64,000 nucleotides of DNA from Robertmurraya kyonggiensis (GTDB taxonomy: Bacteria; Bacillota; Bacilli; Bacillales; Cytobacillaceae), in NCBI RefSeq assembly GCF_005116465.1, contig NZ_SWBM01000009.1, positions 1-64,000 on the forward strand, in the 5' to 3' direction. The notes beneath the pieces are model-generated. The model was not told where the DNA came from. It ran no database searches and was given only the letters and a program-made list of their open reading frames with translations. The translations under genes and the position numbers were made by a program. Positions 27,091 to 36,768 of this stretch are shown here, in pieces (position 1 is the first letter of the stretch; each line of letters begins with the position of its first letter).

Positions 27091-30000
27091 GTGAAACAAT
27101 TGCCTGAGAATCAAGATCAAGAAAAAATGTTATCGATTAAGGAAACTGCAGAATTTTTAGGAATGGGAGAAAGTACCTTATCAAAAAAACTACATTCATT
27201 TTCGGCAAAAGGAATTGTGAATGATAATAAGAGAGTTTGGATTCCTTTATCTTCAATACCAGAATTAAAAAAATCACTTAATTATAATGACGAATTTGAC
27301 AAAGGAACATATTATTCTACTGCCGAAGTTGCAATAAAATTTAACGAAAATGGTCTTAAGGTAAAAAGAACTGATGTCAGTAATTGGATAAAAAAAAGAA
27401 AAGTAAAAACAATTATGCATATGGGTTACCGATATATTAATGAAAATGATTTAGACCAATTCATCGAAAATATTATAAGTGAACGAACTATTCCAGAAGG
27501 ATTTTGTACTCTTGAAGAAGCAGCAAACATTTTAGAAATGCATCCTCAAACTATCAGAGATTGGGCTTTAAATGGAGACATTGAATCTATGCGTGTTATT
27601 GTAAATGATTACTGGCAAACACTTGTCAAAAGAGATTCATTGCAAGCAATTAAAAAGAAAAAGCGTATCAGTAGTCTTAAGAATTTTGCCCATGTTGATA
27701 TTGCTTCATTATCCAAAAAAAATGAGACAAAAAATAACAATAAAAACCATAACCCCAATAATATAGAATCTTTAGAGGGATATCTTGATGTTAAGTTTGC
27801 ATCCACAATACTTGGGATTAAAGCTAATTCTTTGGCAGTTTTCTTAAGAAATGGAAAATTCCCATCTGCTATTAAAGTAAAAAACAGATGGTATATCCCA
27901 ATAGAAGATATTCAATCATATGAAAAAAAGATAAAAAACAGGAATAAAACCCCCTCAAAAGACACCAAAGAAATACCCCCACTTGATGGACATTTTACAA
28001 CATCAGAAGTTTCTAATCGAATTAATTTAAGTATCTCTAGAGTTATCGGACTTATTAATCAAGGACTATTTCCTAATGCTATAAAAGCTAATAATAAGTG
28101 GTTTATTCCCAAAGAAGACATCTTAACTTTTCTATTAAATAAAAAGGTTGACCCGGGAATCTATTATTCATTGGATGGGTATCTAACGATAGCTGATGTG
28201 GTTAATCGATATAGTTTAAGCCATTCCCAAATTTTAATTCTAATAAAAAAAAATCTACTTCCAAATGCTATGAAAATTAATCAAGAATGGTTTATTCCTA
28301 TAAAAGATATTTTATTTTACCAAGAAGAAATAACTCGACAAACGAAGCAAGATATTATGAAGAATCTATCATTAGACGGTCATTTGTCAGTTTCAGAAAT
28401 AGTTAATCGCTTCAATTTAGGTCGTAACATAATCTACTATGATATTCATAATGGAGTATTTCCAAATGCTAAAAAAACTGGCGGGGAATGGTATATACCT
28501 GAAGAAGAACTCAACTATTATTTTGATAGGAAAAATAACCAGGCGCATGACAGTAATTTCATACCTCCTCAAGGATATTTAACTACGAAAGAAGTAGCAA
28601 AAAAGTTAGGTATTTCTGTTTCAAATGTTTTCGCTTTAAAAAACACAGGAAAATTTGATGGTATAAAAAAAATTAATAAATATTGGCTAATTCCAGAACC
28701 AAGTGTAGAAGATTATAAAAACCAAAAAGAAAAAAATCAAATTAGTATAACAAAGCCCGATATGATTAATGAACTAAAACAATATATCAATAACGTTCAA
28801 GATAAAAAACACCTTAAAGAAACAATTAGACTTTACTCTGATTTTTCAACAACGAGATTAAATGCAACAAATGGCAGAATCAATAATATCCGAAGAGTAT
28901 TTAATCATCTTAAAAATCTCTTTTCTGAAATTATAAGCAATTTAGATACTGAAATTTACAAATTGCCAAATAAAGACATTGAAGCAGTAATGAAAAATAG
29001 ATCCTATTCTAGTCCCATTAGAGAGTTATTCTTAAAATTTTTGAAAGATACGTTCTTAATTAAGGAGAAAAAGTTAGATATAGAATATGTTCTATCCAGG
29101 AAGGCTGTGAAAACTGATAAAGATATAGATTCAGAGAGATATTCTCCTGATGTTTATTATTTATTTGAGCTGCATTCCAAAGATATAGAAAAACATTTAG
29201 TCCCCGCTATTAACAGTAGACACTATGCAAATATGTGGGTCTTGACAGCAATGTTACTGACAAACGCTTGGAGGCCAAGCGATATAATCTTTGAAATGCC
29301 CCATATTGATATTGAGATTATCAATATATCGGAGCTTGATTGGTTTATAAAGAACCGATTATCTTTAGAGCAATGTCAGTTAGTAGTAAACCAGCTATAT
29401 CTAAAACTTAATAATGCTGAGGTCAGTAAAACTAATGCTGATCTTCATTTCTTAGTGGCCCCTGATATGGTTAAATGCCTTGCTTATGCTTGCGTCATTT
29501 CTGAGCTGCATTGTCGAAAATTACATGATGATGAATTAAGTTTCGAAAAAGAAAGTTTATTATTAGGTTCATTTATTACCGGAATAACAGAAAATGCAGC
29601 AACTTCAGGTTCTAACACGCACAAAAAATTTTTTAAAGATGAGCCTAAATTAACCCCTTTTAGCAGCAAAAAGCTACACAACAGTACTATGACTTATTTA
29701 TTTCTTGATATTTCAGAGGACGAAGATGAATCTGAATTAGCCCTTGAAGTAATAAAGTGGGCAAGATCTCATGAAGATATAAATGTTACCGCTGGATATA
29801 TAAAACTTACGAATAGAGACGGTACTTTAGAGCGTGTTTCAATAAACTTATTTAAAAGGGGTCATTTTGGTTGGCTATATAACTTTATGGTACAACTTGC
29901 TCTTTCAGATACAGGCTCTCCCCAATCCCTTGAGGAAAGGACCCAAACTATAGAAGAATTAAAAAAGGAATATACACCGATACAACTTGAGGCGTGGGCT

Positions 30001-30453
30001 AAAACTTTATTAGATTACAAGAACCGGAAAGAGTCCATTGTTACGACACTATATAAAATGAGTACGGAACAATTAAAAAAAATTCTTATAAAAGTATACA
30101 AAGGGCAAATGCCATCCCGCGATGGGTGTGGTCAATGCTTGAGCTTTCCCAACTGCCACTTTCCAAACAGGAAACCCTGCATCGGATGTATTAATTTTAT
30201 CCCTCAACTTCAACAGGTCTTGATTGAAGCCAAAGAAGAGTTTTATAGACTTATTGATTCTATTAAAAATTGCTATACCGATACAATTCTCAAAAGAGAT
30301 TCAGTATTTCTATTTAATGTTTTGCTATTATTTAACGAGGCTGCGGAGACATTCGGAAACGATATTGTTGATGGATTTCTGTCATCCAAAGATAGAAAAA
30401 ATGCGATATATAGTGTTGCAGATAAATTACAATTACCCGCAGTTAACAATTAG
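27091..30453 (+). CDS. Giant recombinase B with eight tandem MerR/excisionase-like modules (TnpB-like)
   Basis: 1120 residues. Residues about 10-540 contain roughly eight repeats of 45-65 residues shaped like MerR/Xis winged helices, typified by GHFTTSEVSNRINLSISRVI followed by NQGLFPNAIKANNKWFIP. Residues about 560-1000 are recombinase-like: Arg in NAWRPSDII (R728), His in KKLHNSTMTYLF (H863, but Thr where the box-II Arg is expected) and a candidate Tyr in AGYIKLT (Y903). A Cys/His cluster near 1010-1035 (CGQCLSFPNCHFP, CIGCINF) may bind zinc. Tn554 TnpB is only about 630 residues. GTG 27091 is the outer start; TTG 27100 has a better-placed AGGTG. Confidence 0.8.
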   Translation: MKQLPENQDQEKMLSIKETAEFLGMGESTLSKKLHSFSAKGIVNDNKRVWIPLSSIPELKKSLNYNDEFDKGTYYSTAEVAIKFNENGLKVKRTDVSNWIKKRKVKTIMHMGYRYINENDLDQFIENIISERTIPEGFCTLEEAANILEMHPQTIRDWALNGDIESMRVIVNDYWQTLVKRDSLQAIKKKKRISSLKNFAHVDIASLSKKNETKNNNKNHNPNNIESLEGYLDVKFASTILGIKANSLAVFLRNGKFPSAIKVKNRWYIPIEDIQSYEKKIKNRNKTPSKDTKEIPPLDGHFTTSEVSNRINLSISRVIGLINQGLFPNAIKANNKWFIPKEDILTFLLNKKVDPGIYYSLDGYLTIADVVNRYSLSHSQILILIKKNLLPNAMKINQEWFIPIKDILFYQEEITRQTKQDIMKNLSLDGHLSVSEIVNRFNLGRNIIYYDIHNGVFPNAKKTGGEWYIPEEELNYYFDRKNNQAHDSNFIPPQGYLTTKEVAKKLGISVSNVFALKNTGKFDGIKKINKYWLIPEPSVEDYKNQKEKNQISITKPDMINELKQYINNVQDKKHLKETIRLYSDFSTTRLNATNGRINNIRRVFNHLKNLFSEIISNLDTEIYKLPNKDIEAVMKNRSYSSPIRELFLKFLKDTFLIKEKKLDIEYVLSRKAVKTDKDIDSERYSPDVYYLFELHSKDIEKHLVPAINSRHYANMWVLTAMLLTNAWRPSDIIFEMPHIDIEIINISELDWFIKNRLSLEQCQLVVNQLYLKLNNAEVSKTNADLHFLVAPDMVKCLAYACVISELHCRKLHDDELSFEKESLLLGSFITGITENAATSGSNTHKKFFKDEPKLTPFSSKKLHNSTMTYLFLDISEDEDESELALEVIKWARSHEDINVTAGYIKLTNRDGTLERVSINLFKRGHFGWLYNFMVQLALSDTGSPQSLEERTQTIEELKKEYTPIQLEAWAKTLLDYKNRKESIVTTLYKMSTEQLKKILIKVYKGQMPSRDGCGQCLSFPNCHFPNRKPCIGCINFIPQLQQVLIEAKEEFYRLIDSIKNCYTDTILKRDSVFLFNVLLLFNEAAETFGNDIVDGFLSSKDRKNAIYSVADKLQLPAVNN

Positions 30454-30472
30454 CATTTGGAGTTGAAAAAAT

Positions 30473-32092
30473 TTGGAGTTAATAAGAAATATAGATAGCC
30501 GTGGAATAAGTAAAGTATACGTAAAAGAAAAGGTATTTTTTAATGAAAATGATTTGGAAAAATACATTGATATCTTCGAAGAACTAAAGGATGATGGATT
30601 CATTATTGCTTCATCATATGAAGATATAAAGTGGAGGCTTCCATGCACTTCAACCAATCAATATATCCCTTTAAAATTCGATATCGATATGTATAAAGAA
30701 ATAAAACAAGCTTTAAAAATTTATTCTCTTATATTAATAGCAAAAGGAAAATCTGCTAGTTGGGTAAGAAATATTATAGAAATACTAAAAAAAGCTGTTT
30801 TAGTAACAAATGGCTTAAAACAAACCTTACAACTAGATAATTTTCTCCACAGCGAAAATAGATCGTATTTTGCCGCAAGAGCAGTACTAGGTTTTACTGA
30901 TTTCTATTTTATTCCAAATGCAAATGAAATTAGAACAATATGTGAGGCTGTACAGTCAGAGGAACGTAGAAACAGAGAACTTCCACCATTCTTAGATATT
31001 TTCATTTTTGATGAAATCGTCAATGATTTCTTTAGAAAAGCGAGTACGGGAGAACTCCTTCGATATAAAGCGATTCAATTATGGTGGGCAATAACAAACA
31101 TAATCCCTATGCGTCCGACTGATTTTTTAAAGTTGAAGAGTAATTGTGTTTGGAATGACGACAATGGTCGATATTGGATTACTCTTTCTCGTTCTAAAAA
31201 AGTAAAACAATCCGTTAGGGATACCCCTCCCCTGCAGACTATTCAGATTAATAAAGATATTTTCAATTTAGTTAATAACTTTAAACTACACTTATTTCAG
31301 ATTGGGATAAAATCAGATTATCTTCTACCACAATCTTTATACCAAATTATTAACTGGGGAAAAGGTAGAAAAAAAAATGTAGTAGAAGATCGTTGGAGTA
31401 TTGAACAGTTTAGTTCTCTTTTAAAGCACTTTCACCAAAAAATCATCAAAGATTTATATCAAGAAGATTATACCATGGAGCTCTTACCTTCACATACAAG
31501 ACACTTGGCAATAACAAATTTATTCTTGCAAGGATTCAATATGCTATCAATTGCAAAAATGGCTGGTCATGATGAACTAAACTCACAAAGCAATTATTAT
31601 AGTCACGCAGAAAACTTTATTGATTCATATGTATATACTCTCGTAAAATCCGGCCTTTCTAATAGAATCGGAAGTAAAATGGGCGATGGATTTATTGGTT
31701 GGAGACGTGAAACCATAGATAAAGGTAAAAGGTATTCATATGAGGAGGCTAAAGAACAATTCCTCAATGCTAAATATGGTTTTTGTAAAGATAAAGATAA
31801 CTTTCCAATCAACTGTGGAAAAGATTGCCGACCTTGTTCCTTCTACATTTTTAAACCAAGCATAAACGAGTATGATAAAGGTATTAAATGGCTTGAAATG
31901 TATTCAGAAGATATTGGAACTGAAATTAAAAATGTAGTTCAAATAATGATTTCAACAAGTAAAGCATTATCTAGTTCATATCGCCCCGATTTAGATGAAT
32001 CCTTAAAGTCAAGATCCCATCAATTACAACAATTAATGGATCATAAATCTATGGTGGAATATAAATTATTGGAGGATCATTTTAATGAGTAA
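30473..32092 (+). CDS. Tyrosine recombinase C of the element
   Basis: 539 residues. The catalytic region shows Arg in IPMRPTDFLKL (R214), His/Arg in LPSHTRHLAIT (H341, R343), His in MAGHDEL and Tyr in SNYYSHA (Y375 or Y376), so it is probably active. A Cys cluster follows (GFCKDKDNFPINCGKDCRPC, about 440-460), resembling the one in protein B and perhaps forming a shared zinc site. The TTG start at 30473 has TTTGGAG about 9 nt upstream. It overlaps the next gene by 8 nt. Third member of the recombinase trio. Confidence 0.85.
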   Translation: MELIRNIDSRGISKVYVKEKVFFNENDLEKYIDIFEELKDDGFIIASSYEDIKWRLPCTSTNQYIPLKFDIDMYKEIKQALKIYSLILIAKGKSASWVRNIIEILKKAVLVTNGLKQTLQLDNFLHSENRSYFAARAVLGFTDFYFIPNANEIRTICEAVQSEERRNRELPPFLDIFIFDEIVNDFFRKASTGELLRYKAIQLWWAITNIIPMRPTDFLKLKSNCVWNDDNGRYWITLSRSKKVKQSVRDTPPLQTIQINKDIFNLVNNFKLHLFQIGIKSDYLLPQSLYQIINWGKGRKKNVVEDRWSIEQFSSLLKHFHQKIIKDLYQEDYTMELLPSHTRHLAITNLFLQGFNMLSIAKMAGHDELNSQSNYYSHAENFIDSYVYTLVKSGLSNRIGSKMGDGFIGWRRETIDKGKRYSYEEAKEQFLNAKYGFCKDKDNFPINCGKDCRPCSFYIFKPSINEYDKGIKWLEMYSEDIGTEIKNVVQIMISTSKALSSSYRPDLDESLKSRSHQLQQLMDHKSMVEYKLLEDHFNE

Positions 32093-32786
32093 TAGAACTA
32101 ATATGACACCAGTAGGCAAAAAACGTGGTCCAAAAGTAAAAGTTAGCGATGAGCAAATGAAAGAGCTTGCTTTAAAAGTCAAAAAAAAGTACAAACAACA
32201 ACAACTAACTTATTTAATGCTCGAAAAAGATACAGGTATTGGACGTAATACTTGGAAAAGGAGAATAGAAGACTTTATTCATGAGTTAAATCGGCCAATA
32301 TTAAGAGACTTTGGTTATACTGATAGTGATGAAATTTACTTCCCAAATATCGAAAGTATCTTTGAAGCATACGGAGATGATACACAAAAAATTATAAATG
32401 AACTGCATCATTTTGAGTTACTTTTTCAAGAATTATATGAGGAAAGAACCAACCTTAAAGAAAAGCTGGCCAGGCTAGAAAGTTTCAAGGATAAAATTGA
32501 AGAGTATACAATGGCAATATCTAATTTACAAAAAGAAGTCAAACACTATAAAACTTTATACGAGCAAATAGTCGTTTCAAGTACAGAAACTCATCTTAGG
32601 GATGAAATTGGTTTAAAAGATAATCTACTAGATTTCAATACCAATTTTAATAAAAACATTTCATTAAATAATCTTCAACATCATTTTCCTGAAATTCTGG
32701 AAGATGTTGTGGATAATGATGAAACTATTAGAGTTAAAAATATGGAAAAGTTAAAGAATCAATTTAATAACTTATTTAAAGAGTAA
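32085..32786 (+). CDS. Coiled-coil accessory protein of the recombinase operon (TnpC-like)
   Basis: 233 residues. The basic N-terminus (GKKRGPKVKVSDEQMKELAL) leads to a helix-turn-helix-like part (TYLMLEKDTGIGRNTWKRRI, about 38-60), then a long coiled coil (about 105-165, LFQELYEERTNLKEKLARLE) and a polar tail. Tn554 TnpC is likewise a small protein encoded last in the operon and affects orientation and efficiency of integration, so a similar accessory role is inferred. GGAGG precedes the ATG; translational overlap with recombinase C. Confidence 0.8.
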   Translation: MSNRTNMTPVGKKRGPKVKVSDEQMKELALKVKKKYKQQQLTYLMLEKDTGIGRNTWKRRIEDFIHELNRPILRDFGYTDSDEIYFPNIESIFEAYGDDTQKIINELHHFELLFQELYEERTNLKEKLARLESFKDKIEEYTMAISNLQKEVKHYKTLYEQIVVSSTETHLRDEIGLKDNLLDFNTNFNKNISLNNLQHHFPEILEDVVDNDETIRVKNMEKLKNQFNNLFKE

Positions 32787-32873
32787 GAGGATTTAACTAT
32801 TTGATAGAAATAAAATATTGCCCTTAATGATGTGTCATTATCCTTAGATTTTTTAATAAAAAAATGCTATTTT

Positions 32874-32916
32874 AAACCTAAATAAAAACATGTCTATGTT
32901 TCTATTTAGGTTTCTT
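32874..32916 (+). terminator. Terminator of the recombinase operon
   Basis: AAACCTAAATA/TATTTAGGTTT stem, loop with a further CATG-containing dyad, followed by CTTTAAT. It lies about 90 nt after the last recombinase-operon gene. Confidence 0.65.
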
Positions 32917-33023
32917 TAATAAAATCAAAACTTTTTTCATAATCGTCCCACCAATTCAATATTTTTAAGAAAAGCGAGCGAAATATAACACCAAACCTAA
33001 CAACTCTATATAAGGTTTCTCTA

Positions 33024-33380
33024 TCATTTCTTATCAATCTTATAAGTCTCAAATATCTCCTTAGTTAATTTATATATAAGTTTGGTCTCTTCAATATTCC
33101 TTTCAACTAATAAATTCATTAACAACTCTATTACTTCTTTTTTACTAAAATGTTCTTCCGGATCTACATTATTAAAACTAAATACAGTTCGCGCATCTAC
33201 TTCTAATCCTGATAAAATTTTCTCTAATGTCTCCAGAGTAATGTTTCTTTCACCTCGTTCAACACCTGCCAAATAGGAGGTTTGCAATCCAGACTTTTCT
33301 GATAATTCCTCTTGAGTTAATTTATGCATTTTTCTTATTTCACGAATGTTTATACCAACTAATTTTACTAAGTTTCCCAT
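33024..33380 (-). CDS. Xre-family helix-turn-helix repressor
   Basis: 118 residues. Residues about 8-65 form a classic Xre domain (IREIRKMHKLTQEELSEKSG, then YLAGVERGERNITLETLEKI), followed by a helical C-terminus. It is divergent from the DGQHR-protein gene, the usual layout for a regulator of an adjacent cargo module. Its ATG and ribosome binding site lie inside a dyad (33380-33413), which suggests autorepression. Confidence 0.88.
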   Translation of the reverse strand: MGNLVKLVGINIREIRKMHKLTQEELSEKSGLQTSYLAGVERGERNITLETLEKILSGLEVDARTVFSFNNVDPEEHFSKKEVIELLMNLLVERNIEETKLIYKLTKEIFETYKIDKK

Positions 33381-33413
33381 TTTCTCACCTCTACTTAAGA
33401 GTAGGTGAGAAAA
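33380..33413. promoter_or_regulatory. Dyad at the start of the Xre gene, candidate autoregulatory operator
   Basis: Arms TTTTCTCACCT (33380-33390) and AGGTGAGAAAA (33403-33413) around 12 nt. The AGGTGAG of one arm is also the Xre gene's ribosome binding site, so protein binding or mRNA folding could gate translation. Confidence 0.6.
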
Positions 33414-33523
33414 TAACCCTCATAAAGATACATATGATATAACTTCCATTGATTTTTGTACTTATAAGTACTATTATTTATTTTTAAATACTAATAATAA
33501 ATTCATTCAAGAGGTGTATAGAT

Positions 33524-34516
33524 ATGCGGGATTTTTTACCATCAAATATAGTAATTGAAAATGTTCTTCAATTCAAAATGAGAGGGCGAGTTGCCTACCA
33601 AGGTTTCGTATCTTCTCAAGTTGCAATTAATTTTTCTTATTCAAAGCCATATAATGATCCTTCAGGAAAAGGGTATCAAAGACCAATCAATAAACGGAGA
33701 AGCATTGAGTTCGCAGATTACTTGTCTCAAGGAGAAGACTCTCTATATACTCCAATATTGTTAAACGCTGCAGGTAATTGGGAATTCCATGCTTACAATA
33801 AAGAACGCCCTTTGTTTGGTAGGCTAATATTAAAGAAAAAAGCTTCTCTTATGGATGGTCAACATAGATTGTCAGGAATAGAAGAATATGTAAAAAAAAC
33901 TGATACAACCTTAAATGTTCCATTCTTGACTTTCCATTACTTAGATGAGGATGAAGAAATTAAGTTATTTGACATTATTAATACGAAAGCTAAAGGTATC
34001 GGTACCTCTCTGAGTAGATATCTTAATCGAAATAATGATGACATAAGTTGGGTTGCCACTAATTTAATCCTTAGACCTGAAAGTCCTTTTTTTAGCAAAG
34101 GAACGCTCATTGGTAAAAGAAATAAGGAAAAACATATAACCTTACAAAACCTTTATAACATTATACTTTTGCTCATAAAAAAATCCGACCTAGAAGACCT
34201 TTCTAAAGAAAAAATTCTGAGTATTGCTTTATTCTATTTTAATACTATAAAAGAAACACTCCCTAATGAATGGGAAGACTTTAAGTCTTATAGATTAACT
34301 CATATTATATCTTTAAATGCATTAGCAATTGCAGGTAATGAAATTATTAACGAAAATTTCTTATGCAAAAGCCAACAACCAAATTCAAGCAAAATACAAT
34401 CCCTCCTCAAAAATTTAAAACAAATTGATTGGTCTTCTAATGGTGATTTAAGATATTTAAAAGGGGTCAGTGGTTCTAGATTTCTGGCACAAGATATTAT
34501 CAATTGTATGAGTTAG
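33524..34516 (+). CDS. DGQHR-domain protein (DndB-like)
   Basis: 330 residues. The signature MDGQHRLSGIEEY (about residues 110-122) and the following FLTFHYLDEDEEIKLFDIIN place it in the DGQHR group related to DndB and ParB-like folds. DndB represses DNA phosphorothioation operons; here no dndCDE or dptFGH genes are present, so it is an orphan. The C-terminal half is helical with no known motif. AGAGGTG precedes the ATG. Divergent from an Xre regulator. A sensor or regulator role in a defence module is inferred. Confidence 0.8.
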   Translation: MRDFLPSNIVIENVLQFKMRGRVAYQGFVSSQVAINFSYSKPYNDPSGKGYQRPINKRRSIEFADYLSQGEDSLYTPILLNAAGNWEFHAYNKERPLFGRLILKKKASLMDGQHRLSGIEEYVKKTDTTLNVPFLTFHYLDEDEEIKLFDIINTKAKGIGTSLSRYLNRNNDDISWVATNLILRPESPFFSKGTLIGKRNKEKHITLQNLYNIILLLIKKSDLEDLSKEKILSIALFYFNTIKETLPNEWEDFKSYRLTHIISLNALAIAGNEIINENFLCKSQQPNSSKIQSLLKNLKQIDWSSNGDLRYLKGVSGSRFLAQDIINCMS

Positions 34517-34675
34517 TATTGAAGGAATGACATGTTAAAACTGTCGAATTAAGAATACTTTTCCCAATTATTGAATCTTAATTAAAGCATCTGTGATATT
34601 GTCACAGTTTGTTCAAAAGGAAATACCATTTTTAAATCGAATTATTATACCAAACGATAATAGGGGTTGATATAG

Positions 34676-34948
34676 ATGAAATACTTTGTATTATATTACT
34701 CCACAGGCGATTGCGTTAAAGGTGAAATTTATTTAAAGGGGAAATCAAAAAGACATATGGAGGAGCGTATTGAACATTACTCAAACGGTGCCTTAAGTAC
34801 AAGTAAGAATTCTTTAATAACTTCCAATCTTAGTTCAGCTTTTCTTAGAGAAATAGATTTAATAGAATATCCTCATCTAAAGAAGACAGATTTTGCTCAA
34901 ATAAATGAATTCCGAAGTTGGAGCACTACTGATATTATAACTAAATGA
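34676..34948 (+). CDS. Small hypothetical protein
   Basis: 90 residues, mixed charge, starting MKYFVLYYSTGDCVKGEIYL and containing a Lys/Arg-rich segment (KGKSKRHMEERIEHY). No motif or family recognised. AGGGG lies upstream of the ATG. It is in tandem with the DGQHR gene (160 bp apart) and convergent with the helicase gene. Confidence 0.6.
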   Translation: MKYFVLYYSTGDCVKGEIYLKGKSKRHMEERIEHYSNGALSTSKNSLITSNLSSAFLREIDLIEYPHLKKTDFAQINEFRSWSTTDIITK

Positions 34949-35046
34949 CTTATCTTAATTAAACTTTGGACTCTGATAATGTGGAGAAAACATAAAATCA
35001 CAGCCCAAATAACATACGTTTTCGTAACATAAATAACAATTGAATT

Positions 35047-35111
35047 AACAACATAATTCAATAACAAGAAACTCGAGATATCCCAAGCTTCTTGTTATTG
35101 AATATGTTGTT
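35047..35111. terminator. Long AT-rich hairpin between convergent genes
   Basis: A 24-nt arm (35047-35070) pairs with 35089-35111 with a single bulge, 18-nt loop. It lies between the stops of the 90-codon gene and the helicase gene and probably acts as a bidirectional terminator, although T runs are short. Confidence 0.55.
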
Positions 35112-35161
35112 CTTATTGAATTAAAGTACATCTTTTAGTTGAAGAAAACTCTGTAATTATA

Positions 35162-36634
35162 CTAAGACAATTGCTTTTTTTTGTTATTCAATGCATCAAT
35201 GAGTTTAGTCATGAATTCTGGATTATTTACAATAAGCAACATGATTTGTTTTCTTGCACGGGTAACAGATTGATAAAACATGCGTTCTGGATCATAGTGA
35301 TTTTTTCCTCTCACAGCAAGACCTCCATCTTCACCATAGTAAAAAGTAGAGCCTACTAAAACAAGAACCTTATCAAACTCTTGCCCCAGAACACCATGCG
35401 CATTTAATCCTCTGTATAGTCTCATCTTTTCGATTAAATGCCCATTCCAATTTTCTCCTGTATAGTCGATAACTTGCCATCCTTCTATTTCCAAGCCTTC
35501 TGCAAATCCTCTAGCTCGATTAATATCATTAAAGTAGTGAATAGATATATTATCGGTATTATTGCAATACTTCATATGATTTAAGTTAAATAAACCTTTA
35601 ATAAAAGCACCAAGCTCTTTATTTGTTCTAATCTTTTTACTTAATTTATATACTTCAATGTCTTCCAAGGTCATGAGTTTACGTTTATTATCGTAATTCC
35701 ATTCTTGAAGAGAGAGAATTTGCCTTGGATCAATCGAGAAAATACAGAAGATATCATTTTCTATTACATATCTAATAAGATAATCAAGTTGTGAAGGTCT
35801 CATTCTTTGAGTCTCATCAACAAAAATAAGTTGTGGTTTTATTTGCTCAATCCTTTTACACTCTTTAATAGGAATGATGTTCCATTTATATTGTTGATTC
35901 AATATCAAATGCCCCGTATTCAAGGTTCCTGTGTGAATAATTACAATATCATGACTCTTATTGAATTCTTTTGCTAAATCGTAGAGCAATAATGTCTTTC
36001 CGGTTCCAGGCAGACCCTCTATAATTGTAAATGTTGCGGAACTACTTATTATAGCATCCTTAAACTCCTGTTGTTGCTTAGTCAAAAAGTAAGAACCACT
36101 ATTGAACCTTTCACTGTCATTGAAGGGGGAGACTAGATAATCAGATGGATTAAATAAGTCATCTAAATTCGAATGGTGCTCCAACTTTTGACTAGTCAAA
36201 AGTTTTTCAAATACATCAAATTCTATTTGTTCAAAGTTTTCATCATCATCTAGTTGATAAAGACTGTTATGTTCTGCGACATAGGTAAATGACTTTATTT
36301 TCTTGCCTAATGAAGCTAAATAATATCTATTCTTAATAAGTTGTTCCTTTGCAGTATCTACTTTTAAGATAGATTTTATTTCGACGTTTAAGATATAGTT
36401 TTTTCCAAATCTAAGTAAATCAAATTCTTTGTCTATTTGAGGTATCTTGTAACCCAAATAAAAGTACCCAAAATATTTATTATCAATTGTTAAATTATCT
36501 ATAAACTTTGAAATCTGTTCAATTTCATCTTTTCTTAAATCAAAATCGAAAAATCTCAGAAGTTCATTAAAAGTCTCTTTTGATAAAAAGTTATAACTGC
36601 TTACTAAAGAGTTTAAATCCATTGGTTTTTTCAA
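35162..36634 (-). CDS. Nuclease-helicase fusion (PD-(D/E)XK/NERD-like plus SF1-type ATPase)
   Basis: About 490 residues. The N-terminal 180 residues contain a nuclease-like pattern: Asp in EFDLLRFGKNYILNVEIKS with the E-x-K pair in VEIKS. The ATPase has Walker A EGLPGTGKTLLLYD, Walker B LIFVDETQRM, motif III-like IFSIDPRQ and a C-terminal FYQSVTRARKQIMLL as in UvrD/DUF2075 proteins. Nuclease plus SF1 helicase is typical of anti-phage proteins such as NERD-helicase and Gabija-like systems. The start may be TTG 36634 (GGGTGAG upstream) or ATG nearby. It is the largest cargo gene. Confidence 0.82.
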   Translation of the reverse strand: MKKPMDLNSLVSSYNFLSKETFNELLRFFDFDLRKDEIEQISKFIDNLTIDNKYFGYFYLGYKIPQIDKEFDLLRFGKNYILNVEIKSILKVDTAKEQLIKNRYYLASLGKKIKSFTYVAEHNSLYQLDDDENFEQIEFDVFEKLLTSQKLEHHSNLDDLFNPSDYLVSPFNDSERFNSGSYFLTKQQQEFKDAIISSSATFTIIEGLPGTGKTLLLYDLAKEFNKSHDIVIIHTGTLNTGHLILNQQYKWNIIPIKECKRIEQIKPQLIFVDETQRMRPSQLDYLIRYVIENDIFCIFSIDPRQILSLQEWNYDNKRKLMTLEDIEVYKLSKKIRTNKELGAFIKGLFNLNHMKYCNNTDNISIHYFNDINRARGFAEGLEIEGWQVIDYTGENWNGHLIEKMRLYRGLNAHGVLGQEFDKVLVLVGSTFYYGEDGGLAVRGKNHYDPERMFYQSVTRARKQIMLLIVNNPEFMTKLIDALNNKKKQLS

Positions 36635-36768
36635 AAATCTCACCCGCACATTTTTTAATTTAATAAGTAAATATTACCATATAACTATATAATTAATAGT
36701 GCGGCTTATGTAATTTATACTAAAGTGTTGGAGAAGTACACTTTGTAGAACTCACTCTTGTGGATAAT

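Noticed and set aside
33524-34516. Phosphorothioation (dnd) system
   Set aside because: A DndB-like DGQHR protein is present but no dndACDE or dndFGH homologues are in the window.
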